A stretch of DNA of 64,000 nt from Angiostrongylus vasorum (lineage: Eukaryota > Nematoda > Chromadorea > Rhabditida > Metastrongylidae): assembly GCA_018806985.1 (NCBI GenBank), contig JADANN010000302.1, positions 682,001-746,000 of the forward strand, given 5' to 3'. Of this stretch, positions 11,411 through 22,789 are shown piece by piece. The position numbers and the translations under genes were made by a program. Each line of letters opens with the position of its first letter. Position 1 is the first letter of the stretch. The notes under the pieces were generated by a model that worked only from the letters and a program-made list of their open reading frames with translations, had not been told where the DNA came from and did no database searches.

Positions 11411-11728
11411 GTAAGTTCACTTGGAGTGGATTATTGCTGTTTCACATTAATTATACATTTAAATCACACTGGTTTTCGGTTGTTTTCTATCCTTTACATT
11501 GTATTAATTAATGTTTAGCGCATTTTTCATGAGGGTAACCCTCAAAATCAGGATTTTGCCAGGATAAAGTGCCGACGGACTATCCCTGTAATATAGAGCT
11601 CCAACAAAGTAATATAACTGAAGAATTTCTATAACGTATTTGATCCCGCTGTGCAGCAGGAACACACGAAATGCTGAGTCTAAACAAAATCAAGAAAATA
11701 AGCGAATAAGCTGCATAGATGATTACAG

Positions 11729-11939
11729 GGAGTCCGAACTCATGGACCTCACCTATTTACCGCCTTATGCCACTTACGAGTTGGCCAGTCTGCGAATCGC
11801 TGAGGGCATTCGTGATGAAGCTGAAGCTCTTTTGATCAAGTGTCGTGCTTACAAAGGTTATTCACTTGAGAATAAACTGCATTTCCACATACACAGCGCC
11901 ATGGAGACTCTTGGCGCACAAACTACGATACTTTATTAG
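11729..11939 (+). CDS. TTC39-like TPR protein, terminal exon
   Basis: The acceptor gattacag ends at 11728; the frame stays open to TAG at 11937-11939. The product starts ESELMDLTYLPPYATYELA, then has EAEALLIKCRAYKGYSLENK and LHFHIHSAMETLG. The TTC39 hallmark is '..YLVPYA.YELALL', '..YKGYSMESRLHFRIHAAL'. The end at LHFHIHSAM plus about 10 residues agrees with the family terminus. No clear AATAAA follows; agataaa at about 11980 is a possible variant. Confidence 0.85.
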
Positions 11940-12234
11940 CCCATCATTCATAAGATTTATAAGAGATGTGTAGCAATTAGATAAATTAAGTGTTTCATAA
12001 CTTATTTCGCCAACTACTCGAAAGAGGTGCTGTCGATATTTTGGTTTTCGTGTTTTATAGCGGTGAATTTGTCGTTTGACGTAAATTGTATAGTTGTCTG
12101 ATTTTGACAGTCTACGTGTAATCTCAGACAATTCCGGATTTCAACTCTTCTTTCTGAATGTCCTTGTTAAGTATGGATTTGAGTTCGCCATAATTCTACC
12201 TTGTGAGATAAATGTGAAAGGTTGGAAAGTTTTG

Positions 12235-12480
12235 TTTTAATTTTATTTATATTACTACAACGATGCCGAGATATTTGCAAAACTCCGGACTGCAGGTGTC
12301 TACGGTGGGGAACGAACGCTCTATTGTCCTTTCCGGGGAGTAGCGCGTTCACCACCACACCATGCGGGTCCTTCGTTTCGCCCGTCTCTCAGCTAGTTCT
12401 TATCGATCTGTGCCGTCAGCAATCACCCGTCACCGGGACATCGCATTGTAGCCTGCCATTAAAAAAAATAGTAGGCAGTA
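12235..12480 (-). mobile_element. tRNA-like SINE, family 3 (minus copy)
   Basis: Reverse complement of the 32.2 kb copy: ggggaacgaacgc, tccggggagtagcgcgttcac and gcccgtctctcagctag are all present. A plus-oriented tail (cctgccattaaaaaaaatag, taggcagtaaataaaa) follows at 12450-12490 and probably belongs to a second insertion. Confidence 0.55.
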
Positions 12481-12529
12481 AATAAAACGGTAAACATTGT
12501 GATTTATTTATATTGCCCAACATCACATA

Positions 12530-12660
12530 TTTTGTGGATCCCAGCATTTCTCTCATTTGATTTATTTCCTTACACTCATCATCCACGAATGCATCGAAAT
12601 TTGTCGTAGTTTCGACTGCTACTTGAGGATTTCTAGTGTCCTTTACGATATCAGCTTAGC
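12530..12660 (-). mobile_element. SINE family 2 fragment
   Basis: Carries the minus-strand words gatcccagcatttctctcat, tcatcatccacgaatgcatc and ttcgactgctacttgagg. These recur at 13.43-13.56 kb, 34.07-34.17 kb and, on plus, at 42.78-42.88 kb. Confidence 0.45.
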
Positions 12661-12734
12661 TTACAAAGATTCGTTGGCAAATAAGAAATCGAACAATAGT
12701 ATTTCCAGTGTTTTTCTGGATTGCTGAGTAAACA

Positions 12735-12910
12735 CGATATTAGTATAAAAAGATTTATTCAGCTAACCTTTCAACGCCATCTTCTTCTTCAGTACCAATG
12801 ATCCGAGTAGATAGTCCGCAGGTAGTTGTCCTCGCGATGTGAATGTTTATTACAACATCAAGTAGAATCCAGTGAAGTGGAGCACTGCTGGAATGAAGAA
12901 TCTCTAAAAC
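12735..12910 (-). repeat. Foldback/hammerhead-like repeat, single arm
   Basis: Contains atttattcagctaacctttc, then a CTGAAGA complement (tcttcag) near 12788, then agtagaatccagtgaagtgg and agcactgctggaatgaagaat. Same order as 50.74 kb; the inverted partner arm is absent. Confidence 0.45.
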
Positions 12911-13371
12911 AACATTTCTCTTAATCTATCCAAACTATGTTTGCCAAACCTAGCGAACAACTAGGATGATTTTGTTCTCCCATTATAGCAGTCTTTTTTA
13001 AGGTCTTTAAGTGACTCTAAAGTGTTGTCTCCATATAGATAGTTCAACTTCTCCTTCCGCTCTATGTTGCGGATGGAAACTAACTAGCGTTATAATCTTT
13101 TTTTGTAGCACATCAAACTTGCTAGAATAGAAAGGGTTTTCTCCGGTCCATAAAAGCCAGTGGTGAACACATAGCAATAAACCTCAGATAATTCTAGGAA
13201 GAATCAGATCGGCCAGCATCAACGCCATTCGTGAAGATGGCAAAATCGTCAATTTGCGGTCTCTTGTGGGCAAATAAGAAAACCTTCACAGAGGGCAGAT
13301 GCGAGATAACGAACTAAGCGAAAAAAATACATGCACTGCGAGTTAAATGCTGTAGGGACTGGATGAACGTG

Positions 13372-13375
<4 letters not shown>

Positions 13376-13415
<40 letters not shown>
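13376..13415. repeat. (TA)n microsatellite
   Basis: About 40 bases of pure TA. Confidence 0.9.
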
Positions 13416-13416
<1 letters not shown>

Positions 13417-13419
13417 ATG

Positions 13420-13690
13420 CATATATTTAACATTACCATTCTTGCACTTCTACTGCATGAATTCCAGCACTTCTCGAATTCGAATCGTTTCCTCGCATCT
13501 ATCATCCACGAAGATCTCCCAACTTTCATGTGTAGCTTCGGCTGCGACTTGAGGATTTTCTTTTCATCACGAATACCGTTGAATGCTTTCTGAGTCGATT
13601 CTCCTTGAAGTCCAGAAATAGTCGGACCAGAGCGTTCCCACGTGGTTGCAGAGAGTGAACTTTGCCGTGACAAGACCGATACTAACTGCG
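13420..13690 (-). mobile_element. SINE family 2 (minus copy)
   Basis: The words gaattccagcacttctcgaatt, tatcatccacgaagatctccc and ttcggctgcgacttgagg match the other family 2 copies in reverse. The box-like head would be near 13690. Confidence 0.45.
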
Positions 13691-13787
13691 GGGCTCGGGA
13701 GAGATGAAACGCTTGGTAACCTCAGTGAGGGATCCAACCAGCACCGTGTTCGTAATGATCGGAACCAATTTCACTGTACAACGGGCT

Positions 13788-13792
<5 letters not shown>

Positions 13793-13858
<66 letters not shown>

Positions 13859-13888
13859 GTATATATATGTATATAAATGTATATATAT
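13793..13888. repeat. (TA)n microsatellite, target of a solo LTR
   Basis: Almost continuous TA ending directly at the solo LTR that starts at 13889. Confidence 0.9.
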
Positions 13889-14773
13889 TGTAACGGCTTA
13901 CAGCCCAAGAATATGAAGAGCGTTCGAAGGGAGTGAGTAAGAATGGAGAACTGTTTGTGAGGGTGCCTCAAACTTGGGTAACTAAACCTTTATCCCGTAT
14001 CATACATACACAACAATGCAATGAGATTTGCAATGTATGTATAATAAACTACAAGTGAGGTGGTTCAGTGGGTTTTTTACTTAACAAAATGCATTGACAA
14101 TAGTGCATGCACGAATGTAACGGCTCACAGCACAAGAATATGAAGAGCGTTCGAGAGAGTGAGTAAGAGTAGAGAACTGTTTGTGAGGTACCTGTGAGCA
14201 ATGAAAGTATTCAACTTCTCTTAGCACACACAACGTAGTTACACGAGAATCAACGATAACGTTAATGTATCAGTAATGCAAGAGTTAAGGATTACACTTA
14301 ATCTCATTACGAGCTAAGTAAATGATTCCGCAAGGAAAGATCAAGCAGGAGGGAGATAGTGATAGAGGTGTCTGTAAGGCACCTGTGAGCAATGCAAGTA
14401 TTAAGCTTATGTTAACACACACAATGTAGTTAGACGAGAATCAACGATGGCATTAAAGTATCAGCAATGCAAGAGCTAAAGATTACACCTCGTGTCATTA
14501 CGACCTAAGCAAATGAATCCGCAAGGAAAGATCCAGCGGGAGGGAGATAATGATGGAGTTGGCGACGGCGCTCTCCAACGCGTCGGCGGGCCAAAGTGAC
14601 GGTGCAAGTGTGCGTGGCTACGTACCAGCGAGCGGCGTGCCCATTGGCCAGCACGGGAGATAGACGCAGGGTACGCACACGGCGTTGTAGCAACGCGGTC
14701 TCCATCATCGACACATAGAATGTATTAGTTAGGCAGATAGAGAATTCTCTATCTGATACAGGAAATCTCTACA
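13889..14773 (-). mobile_element. Solo LTR of the BEL/Pao element
   Basis: Starts TGTAACGGCTTACAGCCC and ends CTCTACA, so TG...CA ends, 885 bases. It is flanked by TATAT on both sides (13884-13888 and 14774-14778), although the left copy lies in a TA microsatellite. It matches the LTRs at 23400-24065 and 29756 on. Strand is given relative to the BEL coding strand at 24-29 kb. It has internal duplications: the TGTAACGG start recurs at about 14117, and cctgtgagcaatg occurs at about 14191 and 14382. Confidence 0.85.
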
Positions 14774-14784
14774 TATATCGGGAA

Positions 14785-14990
14785 GTGGGTGCAGCGCAGT
14801 GGTTGACGATGCCTTCGATCAGGATGGAAGGCGCAAGTTCGGTTCTCACTCCAACACTCTCCTTCAATCCAAATCGGAACGGCTTAGCCTGCTTGCGGGC
14901 TATGAATGCGAAGAAAACGAATCGAATGCAAGAAGTGCTGGATTCCCCCACAGTAGATGTGATGACTAGTCATGTAAAATAAAAAATATA
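14785..14990 (+). mobile_element. tRNA-like SINE, family 2
   Basis: The head gtgcagcgcagtggttgacg resembles box A and caagttcggttctcactcc resembles box B. The body word atgaatgcgaagaaaacgaa and the ending atgactagtcatgtaaaata fit the family 2 copy at 42.6 kb. It abuts the solo LTR. Confidence 0.55.
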
Positions 14991-15129
14991 CATACATATA
15001 AACACATATTTGTCACAAGTTTTCGATTTTTTTCGCACTACTTTTTAATAGCTTTAGATGTACAGGTAATGCGGACAACGTGGTTGAAAACCGTAATTTT
15101 CCTGAGTTTGTTTGAAAACGTAGCAATTC

Positions 15130-15360
15130 CCAAGACCGACTTTCTCTTAACCTCGGCATTGATAGATAATTCGATGCTTTTTCTTCAATAAGAAGACACG
15201 AGATTGTTGTTGTAGAATTTATTAGGATACAATAGCTGACGTTTCTGCGGTTTAGCCTTCTTCAGAGCCTGGAGAGGTCAAATTGAAATGCCATCTACTC
15301 AGCCAAACACTTTCATAACCCTAGCAGATGAAGCTTAACAAATAAGTTTGCATTCGCATA
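15130..15360 (-). mobile_element. Penelope-like element 3-prime tail
   Basis: On minus it reads atgaaagtgtttggctgagt, then the hammerhead, then the tail agctattgtatcctaataaatt shared with the plus-strand copy at 16.97-17.06 kb. No coding part remains. Confidence 0.6.
15238..15268 (-). ncRNA. Hammerhead core (near-consensus)
   Basis: CUGAAGA (complement of 15259-15265), a weak stem II, GAAA (complement of 15242-15245), then CGTCAGC. The stem (GGCTAAACCGCA) is mispaired, so activity is doubtful. Confidence 0.55.
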
Positions 15361-15369
15361 AGAAACAGC

Positions 15370-16880
15370 TTCATTTAAACACCTACCGTTTATTTGTATC
15401 GATCACGTAGATGGTCACCGTTGCCGAGGATATTCAAATAGAACATGTGGATGATCTTCTTCAACTCCTTTGTGGATGCACTGACTGCTCAATCTGAGCG
15501 TCGAAAGACGAATGTCTTCGCCATGTGACTGTTAGTCAGAATGTTGCTGTTACTCTTGTCAAACTCGGCAGAGATTTGAAAGGGAAGTAAACAATGTAGG
15601 CTAGTTGTTGTCTAAAGCTTGTGTGAATACGTTAGATAACTAACTCAGTTATTTTGTACAAAGATATCTCTTCGTGGCTTTCAAACTCTCGGCAATTTAT
15701 GGCACCATCGTAAAAATGTTGGATAGGTTGGTCATGCAAATAAATAAATGACAGCACCTTTCTGGTCAGTTGACTAAGTGGATAAAACGAAAAACAAAAA
15801 GTCGCTTCTGGAATTGCAAGTACGCACTAGTGGGTATGGTCATCATAGAAGACTATTAGACTAAGGCATGGTCACTCTAACCACATTTTTCACTTTCAAT
15901 TTGAGATCCCGATTTTGCTTGCGTATACTGGTCCTACCCTAAAGTAGATGACAAGCTCATTTGTTGAACGAGACACCGAACCATTTTTCATTTGGTTCTC
16001 AGTCACCTCATTGCAGGCTTTTCACTTTATCGGAGTGCGAGATACAATCATACATAAGTACCCTCGTCCGCTCTTCCGTGAATATGTGTGCTTACATATA
16101 GAAAATATATGTTAGTTCGGCTCAACAGACACAGAGAACCCATACCATGAATTCACCCAGTTCTCAAAGCAGATGCAAAGTTTTTTTTTGCTTTGCGTTT
16201 AACATCTCGTTCGTTAGTTGGAGATGTAGTATTGCGACTAACTAGCTGGGTGGTGATCTTTCATTGAATGAGGAGGGAGTATTAGAATAGGTGGTGAGGA
16301 CTTGGAAGAGCAGTTTTATACACGCTACTCTTAAGATGGCGAGAGCGCTAAAATGTCTGCCAAATAAATCTTTTTTTATATCCTAAATACCTCTTATCTT
16401 TTTTACGAACCGCGTGTTAGCTTGATAATTTAAGAACGTGTTGTCTCTAGCATTGCTACATCTTTATTTCGCTGTAGTTTCTTCTGAAATTCTTCTACGA
16501 AATGAGTGTTTGGTGTTCCTGCTAGCTTTTTGAAGAGAATAACAAAAAAAAATTGTGGCACTTTCATTAAAAGACATCGTTTCCTGTCTCTTTTAATGGT
16601 GGATTAAATGAATTCTGCACTCAAAATAGATCATCCAGGAATTGACATTGCTGAAAAATTCAAAAACTCTATTGGAAAGTACAACATTGACTTGCAGCAT
16701 CGCTGACGGCTTTTTCCGAAAAACTACTCACCGAAAAAGTGTACTATGGCCTTGGTTCATGCTGTATTTAATGACGGAGTAATGTTTCTGCAGCTAATAC
16801 TTACCTACTTATTACTCTTCGCGATGACATGTTATCACATTACCTGGTATTGCTGGAGATTTAGTAACGCCCTACACAAC
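15370..16880. other. No recognisable feature
   Basis: AT-rich unique sequence. Short open frames show no family match, splice structure or repeat words from elsewhere in the window. Confidence 0.4.
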
Positions 16881-16894
16881 CGCAGACATAACCA

Positions 16895-17065
16895 CCTCTT
16901 ATGTTTGGAAAACAGTTCTACGCTCGAAGGAGCTCCGTCAACTAATTGGAACACTTACAACGAATAAACGGCTCTGAAAAAGACGAAGCCGCCGAAAAGT
17001 CAGCTATTGTATCCTAATAAATTCTGTAATAACAACCTCGTGTCTGCTTATTGAAGAAAAACATC
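16895..17065 (+). mobile_element. Penelope-like element 3-prime tail
   Basis: Tail words agctattgtatcctaataaatt and aacaacctcgtgtctgctta match the minus copy at 15.2 kb, so this sub-family is present here as an inverted pair 1.7 kb apart. Confidence 0.55.
16974..17004 (+). ncRNA. Degenerate hammerhead core
   Basis: CTGAAAA (G8 position changed to A), GACGAAGCCGCC as a weakened stem II, GAAA at 16994-16997, then AGTCAGC. Probably inactive. Confidence 0.45.
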
Positions 17066-17337
17066 GATTGGAAAACGATTCCGAAGCAACAGTTAGAAAA
17101 GTCGGTAGATCATCCTGATGTTGAGTATAGAAAAATGATAAGGCCCTATTCATAGTTCCCGTGTTTTAGGCAGTAAACATTGCAGCGTAAAAACGGAAAT
17201 GTTGGTGGTTGTTTGAGTATGACCACTGTCTTCTATGTTATCATTAAGGAGCTTTGGGAAGTGGGGAGGCATCTGAACACCGTTGGCGTTAGTGGACGAA
17301 AAACGCTTTCCAGCAATCCGAACTACCTAAAGCATCA

Positions 17338-19890
17338 CCTGTACCACCTGTAGTCCCGTTGATCACCGAGTAACTCGAGCGAGCGCCAGCAAATCTTCCA
17401 TTTCTCCCTGTCGCGTGCAAGAGTAGCCTAGTGGGCTCTGCTCGCTCTAGGAATTCGTTGAGCATCATATCTTTCTTCTAGGCTCTTCGTGAAAAACTTT
17501 GATCGTCGGGTCGGTGGTCTTCTTGTAGTACGCCTGACATCACAAGGAGTCCAACCACTAACGGCTCATGTCCATCTGTTGTCATTCATACGCATTACGT
17601 GCCCAGCCCACCTTATCTTCGACTGTTTGGCGTACGGAAGAGCATCTTTGATTTTTGATCGTTGACGCAGGTCGGAGCTTCGGATCCCCTTCCCTTACTT
17701 GTGTGAAACGGAGTACTCCTAGATTCGTCTTTTCGACTGCACGTTCGACAGCGCTGAGTGATCTTTCATCCCGCTTACGCAGCGACCAACTTTCTGACGC
17801 ATACGTTAGGGCAGTAAGTACCATTGAGTCGAAAAAGTGGGCACGGAGTCTAGTTTTCTTTGTTCTCTTCACTACATCCTCGACGCTCTTGGAAGGTCCC
17901 AAGCCGCTCGTTTCCTTCTGCTCAGCTCTGGAGCTAAGTCGTTCATCATATTGATTTCCGAACCTAGATAGACATAGCTGGAGCATTCGGAGATATTCGT
18001 TCCGTTGAGCGTAAATGGGGTACACGAAACCAATTCGGTCTTCATGAACATCGTTTTTGTGAGATTTAGTCGAAGACCAATCTTTCCACAGGCTTTATCA
18101 AAATCGGTAAGCGTACGTTCCGCTTCGCTAGTGAGGACGATGTCATCAGCAAAGCGAAGATGGTGTAACTGCCGACCATCGGTTTTCACTCCCACATTAT
18201 CCCACTCCAATGTTCGCATGACGTTCTGGAGGGTGGCGGTAAATAATTTTGGCGAGATGGTATCGCCTTGCCTAATCCATCTTTTTGACGTCAATGTTAA
18301 CATCGTTGTAGGATGGTGATATCTTGGTTGTGAAATTTTTGTACAGCTCACGAAGAATCTATGTACTGAACAGGGACTCCTTGACTATCAAGGGCTTCCA
18401 TGAGTGGTTCCATCTCAATTGAATCAAAGGCCTTCTGTAAGTCGATCAAACTGAGATAGAGCGGCCTTTTTGTACTCTTGCGATACTTCAACGAGCTTTG
18501 TTATCGTGTGGATGTGGTCCATCGTACTAAATCCCTTTTCGAAACCCTGCTCGCTCACATGGCTGTCCTTCGTCCAGTGTTCTGTCAATCCTGTTTAGGA
18601 ACACTAGAGTGAAAAAGTTTGTAGACGACAGACAGCAAGCAGATTAGGCGATAGTTGCCGATATCGTGTAGGTCACCCTTCTTGAACAATAACACGGTCT
18701 TGCTGGTCTTCCATGGAGTAAGGACCTTGCATTTAGACAAGAAACGTGTGAAGAGCCGAGCCAGTGTGTTTACGGGGACTGACGGAAGGTTGTTCAGGTG
18801 TTGTGATCTTATCCTCTGCGGACATGGTGCTATTCGATTTTTCGCCGACGAAATGGAATGTCGGATTTCGGAAAGGAGAACCGGTAGTACAACATATACA
18901 TCCTCCTTTATTTCATATGACGGAAAGTGGACGTGGTTGTCGAAGAGATCTGAGTAGTATTCGTTAATGGTTTTCTCCATTGCCTTTCTGGACGCTGTAA
19001 CTGTTCTATCTGGGCGCCGGAGTGCAATCATCTTGGTATTGTAATTAGCGAAGCTTCGGTGGAGCTTTACGAATGCTTTTCCCAGCCTCTGCAGCTTCGA
19101 CCATTACTGCTGGTCTTCTCTCTTTAAGATCTTCTTTTATCGCGTGTCTGCATAGTTTGGAAGTTCGGAAGTTAGTTCGCGGCTCCCTTCAGCTCGCGCG
19201 ATTCCACGCTGGCGTATCAGCTCGAGTGTTTCTGGAGACAGACATTTCTCGTTGACTTTCGAACTCTCAGCTTTCATAGCGCTAAAGTGAAGTTGCATGA
19301 GTCGATCGTATTCGTCGTCAATGTGTTCGACAGCGGCATATTCCTAACATTCGACTAATGAATTGAATAACTCCCAGTTTATGGTGGTTTTGGGATTTCG
19401 GTTTTTGGATTTAGCGGCTTTTTCTCGTTTCTGCGAGAAACAGAATCTTGCAGAAGGGGACGATTCTCGGATCCCGTGTAGAATTATGCGACAACAGCAA
19501 GTTCGGTTAGGCAAAACCTATTTACTATGATGGGGTCTACTTCGTTATGGTACTCTCCATTGAAAGACTCTCACGTCCAGCGTTGAGGGTGGGACTTTGG
19601 AAATGCGAGTTTCCATGGAAGCTCTTGGTCGTCACGATAAAGTCAGAGAGCCGCTCACCCTGTTCGTTCCATTCTTATCCGCGGGTCCCACTGTGATGTT
19701 CTTCAGACGTTCTTCTTGGTCCAATCTTGGCGTTGAAATCTCCAGTGATAACCATGAATAATGTACGATCTTCTCTGTAAAAACTTCTCCAAGTCCTTGT
19801 GGAACGCTTCGACTTCTTCTTCGTCAGGGGTCTGATGTCAGCGCGTAAGGGACGAAGATTGTCAAAGCCGGTATTGATCAACATCTTTTT
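17338..19890 (-). pseudogene. RTE-type LINE copy B, 5-prime truncated
   Basis: Order on minus: endonuclease fragment ([20 protein letters not shown] at about 19740-19800), linker, RT fingers (EIRHSISSAKNRIAP at about 18850), [18 protein letters not shown] near 18680, then the palm with [19 protein letters not shown] at about 18110-18170 (intact FADD) and the thumb LNGTNISECSSYVYLGSEI near 17965-18020. The copy begins inside the endonuclease, the usual 5-prime truncation of LINEs. It stops near 17338 before the 3-prime UTR seen in the 47.3-47.7 kb copy. Frameshifts separate the blocks. Confidence 0.82.
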
Positions 19891-20061
19891 AATCGGTAAA
19901 CTGAAATAAATTATAAATTAAAAATAATTAGAAGTGAATGAAAAATGAGAGAAATAACTCCCACGACTGACTTTCTGTTAACCTCGGCATTGATTAAATA
20001 ATTCTTTCTACTTTTGTTTAGCAAACACGATGTGTTATTTTATTTCTTTATTTACGCACAA

Positions 20062-20094
20062 GCTGACGTTTCTGCGGATTTCGCCCTACCTCAG
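20062..20094 (-). ncRNA. Hammerhead core, left half of inverted pair
   Basis: On minus: CTGAGGT (A9 changed to T), GGGCGAAATCCGCA, GAAA, CGTCAGC. One base off the invariant CUGANGA box. Confidence 0.55.
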
Positions 20095-20096
20095 TC

Positions 20097-20128
20097 CTGA
20101 GGAAGGCGAAATCCGCCGAAACGTCAGC
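20097..20128 (+). ncRNA. Hammerhead core, consensus
   Basis: CTGAGGA at 20097-20103, stem II GGCG-AAATC-CGCC, GAAA at 20118-20121, then CGTCAGC. Every invariant core residue I can check is present. The very short stem III (ACGT) is typical of the dimer-active hammerheads known in PLEs. Confidence 0.7.
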
Positions 20129-20550
20129 TTGAGAAAACCAGTCAAAAAATTAGTGAATAGTAAATAACTAAAATACAAAAAAAATACAGAAGAATTTGGC
20201 GTCTGTTCGTGGAACTCGCTTACAACAAGCCTTTGACGGCGACGAGTTGTGCAAGAAAGCAGAGCAGTGGATAAGGGTGAGATTTAAACTTCCAGTTGTA
20301 CTACAGCTATGGTTCCGCAATAATCCTTAAGCACTGTTTTAACTTCTGAACATTTTCCCACATTCGATTCATTACTCTCACTTTTTCTACAGGGATCAAC
20401 TGCCAGTGGTTACTCATTAAGAAACTGGTCGTGACCAAAATTCTGCTGATGGTTACTTGCTACTGTTAACTATTCTGGAGAAGGAGGTAGAATCCCTTAA
20501 ATACCATCAACTAATTTTATTTTGTTTCAGTGTTTCTTTTTACTACCACC

Positions 20551-21249
20551 TATAGAGAATTCCTCTATCAGGTAGAGAATTCTATATCTGACTAACTAAT
20601 ACATTCTATGCGTCGATGATGGAGACCGCGTTGCTACAACGCCGCGTGCGTACCCTGCGTCTATGTCCCGTTCTAGCTAATGGGCACGCCGCTCGCTGGT
20701 ACGTAGCCACGCACACTTGCACCGTCATTTGGCCCGGCGACGCGTTGGAGAGCGCCGTCGCCAACCCCATCATTATCTCCCTCCCGCTGGGTGTTTCCTT
20801 GCGGATTCATTTGCTTAGGTCTTAATTATATGAACTGTAATCTTTAGCTCTTGCATTCCTGATACTTTAATGTTATCGTTGATTCTGGTGTAACTACATT
20901 GTGTGTGTTAACATAAGTTAAACACTCTCATTGTTCACAGGTACCTTATAAACAGTTCTCTACTCTTTACTCGCTCTCTCGAACGCTCTTCATATTCTTG
21001 TGCTGTGAGCCGTTACATTGGTGTATGCACTATTGTCAATGCATTTTATTAAGTAAAAAACCCACTGAACCACCTCACTTGTAGTTTATTGTACATACGT
21101 TGCAAATCTCATTGCATTGTTGTGTAAATAGTATGTATAAACGGATAAAGGTTTAACTGCCCAAGTTTTGAGGTACCTCACAAACAGTTCTCCACTCTTT
21201 ACTCATTCCCTCGAACGCTCTTCATATTCTTGTGCTGTGACCCGTTACA
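20551..21249 (+). mobile_element. Solo LTR of the BEL/Pao element, opposite orientation
   Basis: Begins TATAGAGAATTCC and ends CCCGTTACA, 699 bases. A perfect 5-base target duplication CCACC flanks it (20546-20550 and 21250-21254). It is the reverse complement of the 13889-14773 LTR and lacks about 190 bases of the internal duplication. Strand is given relative to the BEL coding strand. Confidence 0.88.
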
Positions 21250-21677
21250 CCACCTATGTGTGAAATTTTCTTAACGTGCAGGTAGCTGAATTGCGGTACG
21301 ACATCAAGATGTGGTCAACCAGGTATGTAATTCTCTGCTTTCTTCTCTGTGGAGTTTTTGGATTCTTTTTGTAGAATTTTAGATGTATTGGTTTTTCCTG
21401 TTGTAATATTGGAAGGTAATGGCACAGATTGACTGTCGTCATGCGGAATTAGAAATTCCATGTGCTAAACTTGTAAAGGACTGCAGTAGAAGACGTACAC
21501 AAGTCGTCAACGCTGGAAGGTACCACCGATTTGTTCCACAAGTTCATGATCTCTTGGATTAGCTTCATGATAAACAGCACGTGGGCAGTGATTTAGTCAT
21601 GGTTTTTGTCCATTGACAAATAATTCATTATTCGCCTCTCACTGCTAGATATAATTGTCTTTCCCTAATATTTGAAC

Positions 21678-21950
21678 CGTGTGGCGCAGTTGTTGGAGGC
21701 GCCACTGCGGCACCAACGTGGAATCGATCCCCGCGCCCATGGTTCACAACGCCTACCATTCCCCGCAGTCAGCAAGTTGGTACCAGACTTGCCTGGGAGG
21801 ATAGCAGCACTGGCTCGATACATCGGTAGGCCATCGCGAGTCATTGTAAAGGCCAGATATGCATTCAACCATCTCCAACAATACTTAATGAAGTCGAATG
21901 CATGACGCATCCTTTAAGGATTGATCAACGCCGAGAGCGTCTTTTTAATA
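21678..21950 (+). mobile_element. tRNA-derived SINE, family 1, copy 2
   Basis: Starts gtgtggcgcagttgttggagg, with gtggaatcgatccccgcgcc as the box-B-like part, acatcggtaggccatcgcg in the body, and ends gccgagagcgtctttttaat. Confidence 0.78.
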
Positions 21951-22277
21951 TTTGAATCATCTTCAAGAAACGCAAATACCGCAAGCAACTCATTATTTCA
22001 TGAAAGAATTTTTTGGCGGTAATATGTCTACACACGTTCCTCAGCTCCTATAGTTACTTTGATTGTGCTCCTATTAATTTTTTCTTGTACGCGCAACTGT
22101 ATTGTTTTGTTTTCTTCTAGCAAACTATTCGTTCAGAAATCGGCCGCAGCATTTAGTTGGGAAGAGTAACGGTCGCAATCGTCGCGGAGCTCTCAGCTTC
22201 TTCGTCATCCTTTCTTCTTCCTCTCCCTCTTCCTCCTTTTCTCCTTGCTCCTCTTCTTCTTCCTCCTCTTCTTCCTC

Positions 22278-22504
<227 letters not shown>

Positions 22505-22508
<4 letters not shown>

Positions 22509-22565
22509 AACTTAGGCCTAGGCTTGCGCTTAGGCTGAGGTTCAGACTTAGGCTTAGACCGAGGA
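22505..22565 (+). repeat. Short TTAGGC-type telomeric-like array
   Basis: Degenerate repeats (acttaggcctaggcttgcgc, ttaggctgaggttcagactt) in the TTAGGC orientation. The opposite GCCTAA orientation appears 500 bases on. Confidence 0.55.
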
Positions 22566-22639
22566 AGAATATCATCCCCTCCCCCTCTTCACAACTTCGT
22601 AGTCAACAATATTAAACTCTGAGCGGCTGTTGTTCCTCG

Positions 22640-22765
22640 GTGGAAGATAGGTGAAAAAAGCGACACTGAAGAAGGCGACTCCGCCGAAACGTCAGCTACG
22701 GTTGTGTTGTGTGTTATTGTGTGGAAATGAACGTAAGCTGTTTAACAACCTCGCGATTACTGAGA
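22640..22765 (+). mobile_element. Penelope-like element tail with hammerhead
   Basis: The hammerhead is followed by a tail ending ttaacaacctcgcgattactg, comparable to the aacaacctcgtgtctgctta ending at 17.03 kb. Confidence 0.55.
22666..22696 (+). ncRNA. Hammerhead core, consensus
   Basis: CTGAAGA (22666-22672), stem II GGCG (74-77), loop ACTC, CGCC (82-85), GAAA (86-89), then CGTCAGC (90-96). The stem is perfectly paired and all core positions fit CUGANGA...GAAA. Confidence 0.72.
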
Positions 22766-22789
22766 GAGGAGTAAACGACTATTTATATA

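Larger units (their letters stand above)
19955..20140. mobile_element. Penelope-like tails, head-to-head
   Basis: A minus-oriented tail (cctcggcattgattaaata, then gtttagcaaacacgatgtg) runs into a minus hammerhead. A plus-oriented hammerhead follows after two bases. The right tail is lost after agcttg. Confidence 0.6.

Noticed and set aside
17655..18319. Plus-strand frames over RTE copy B, and minus-strand frames over copies A and C
   Set aside because: Shadows of the RTE coding frames on the other strand.
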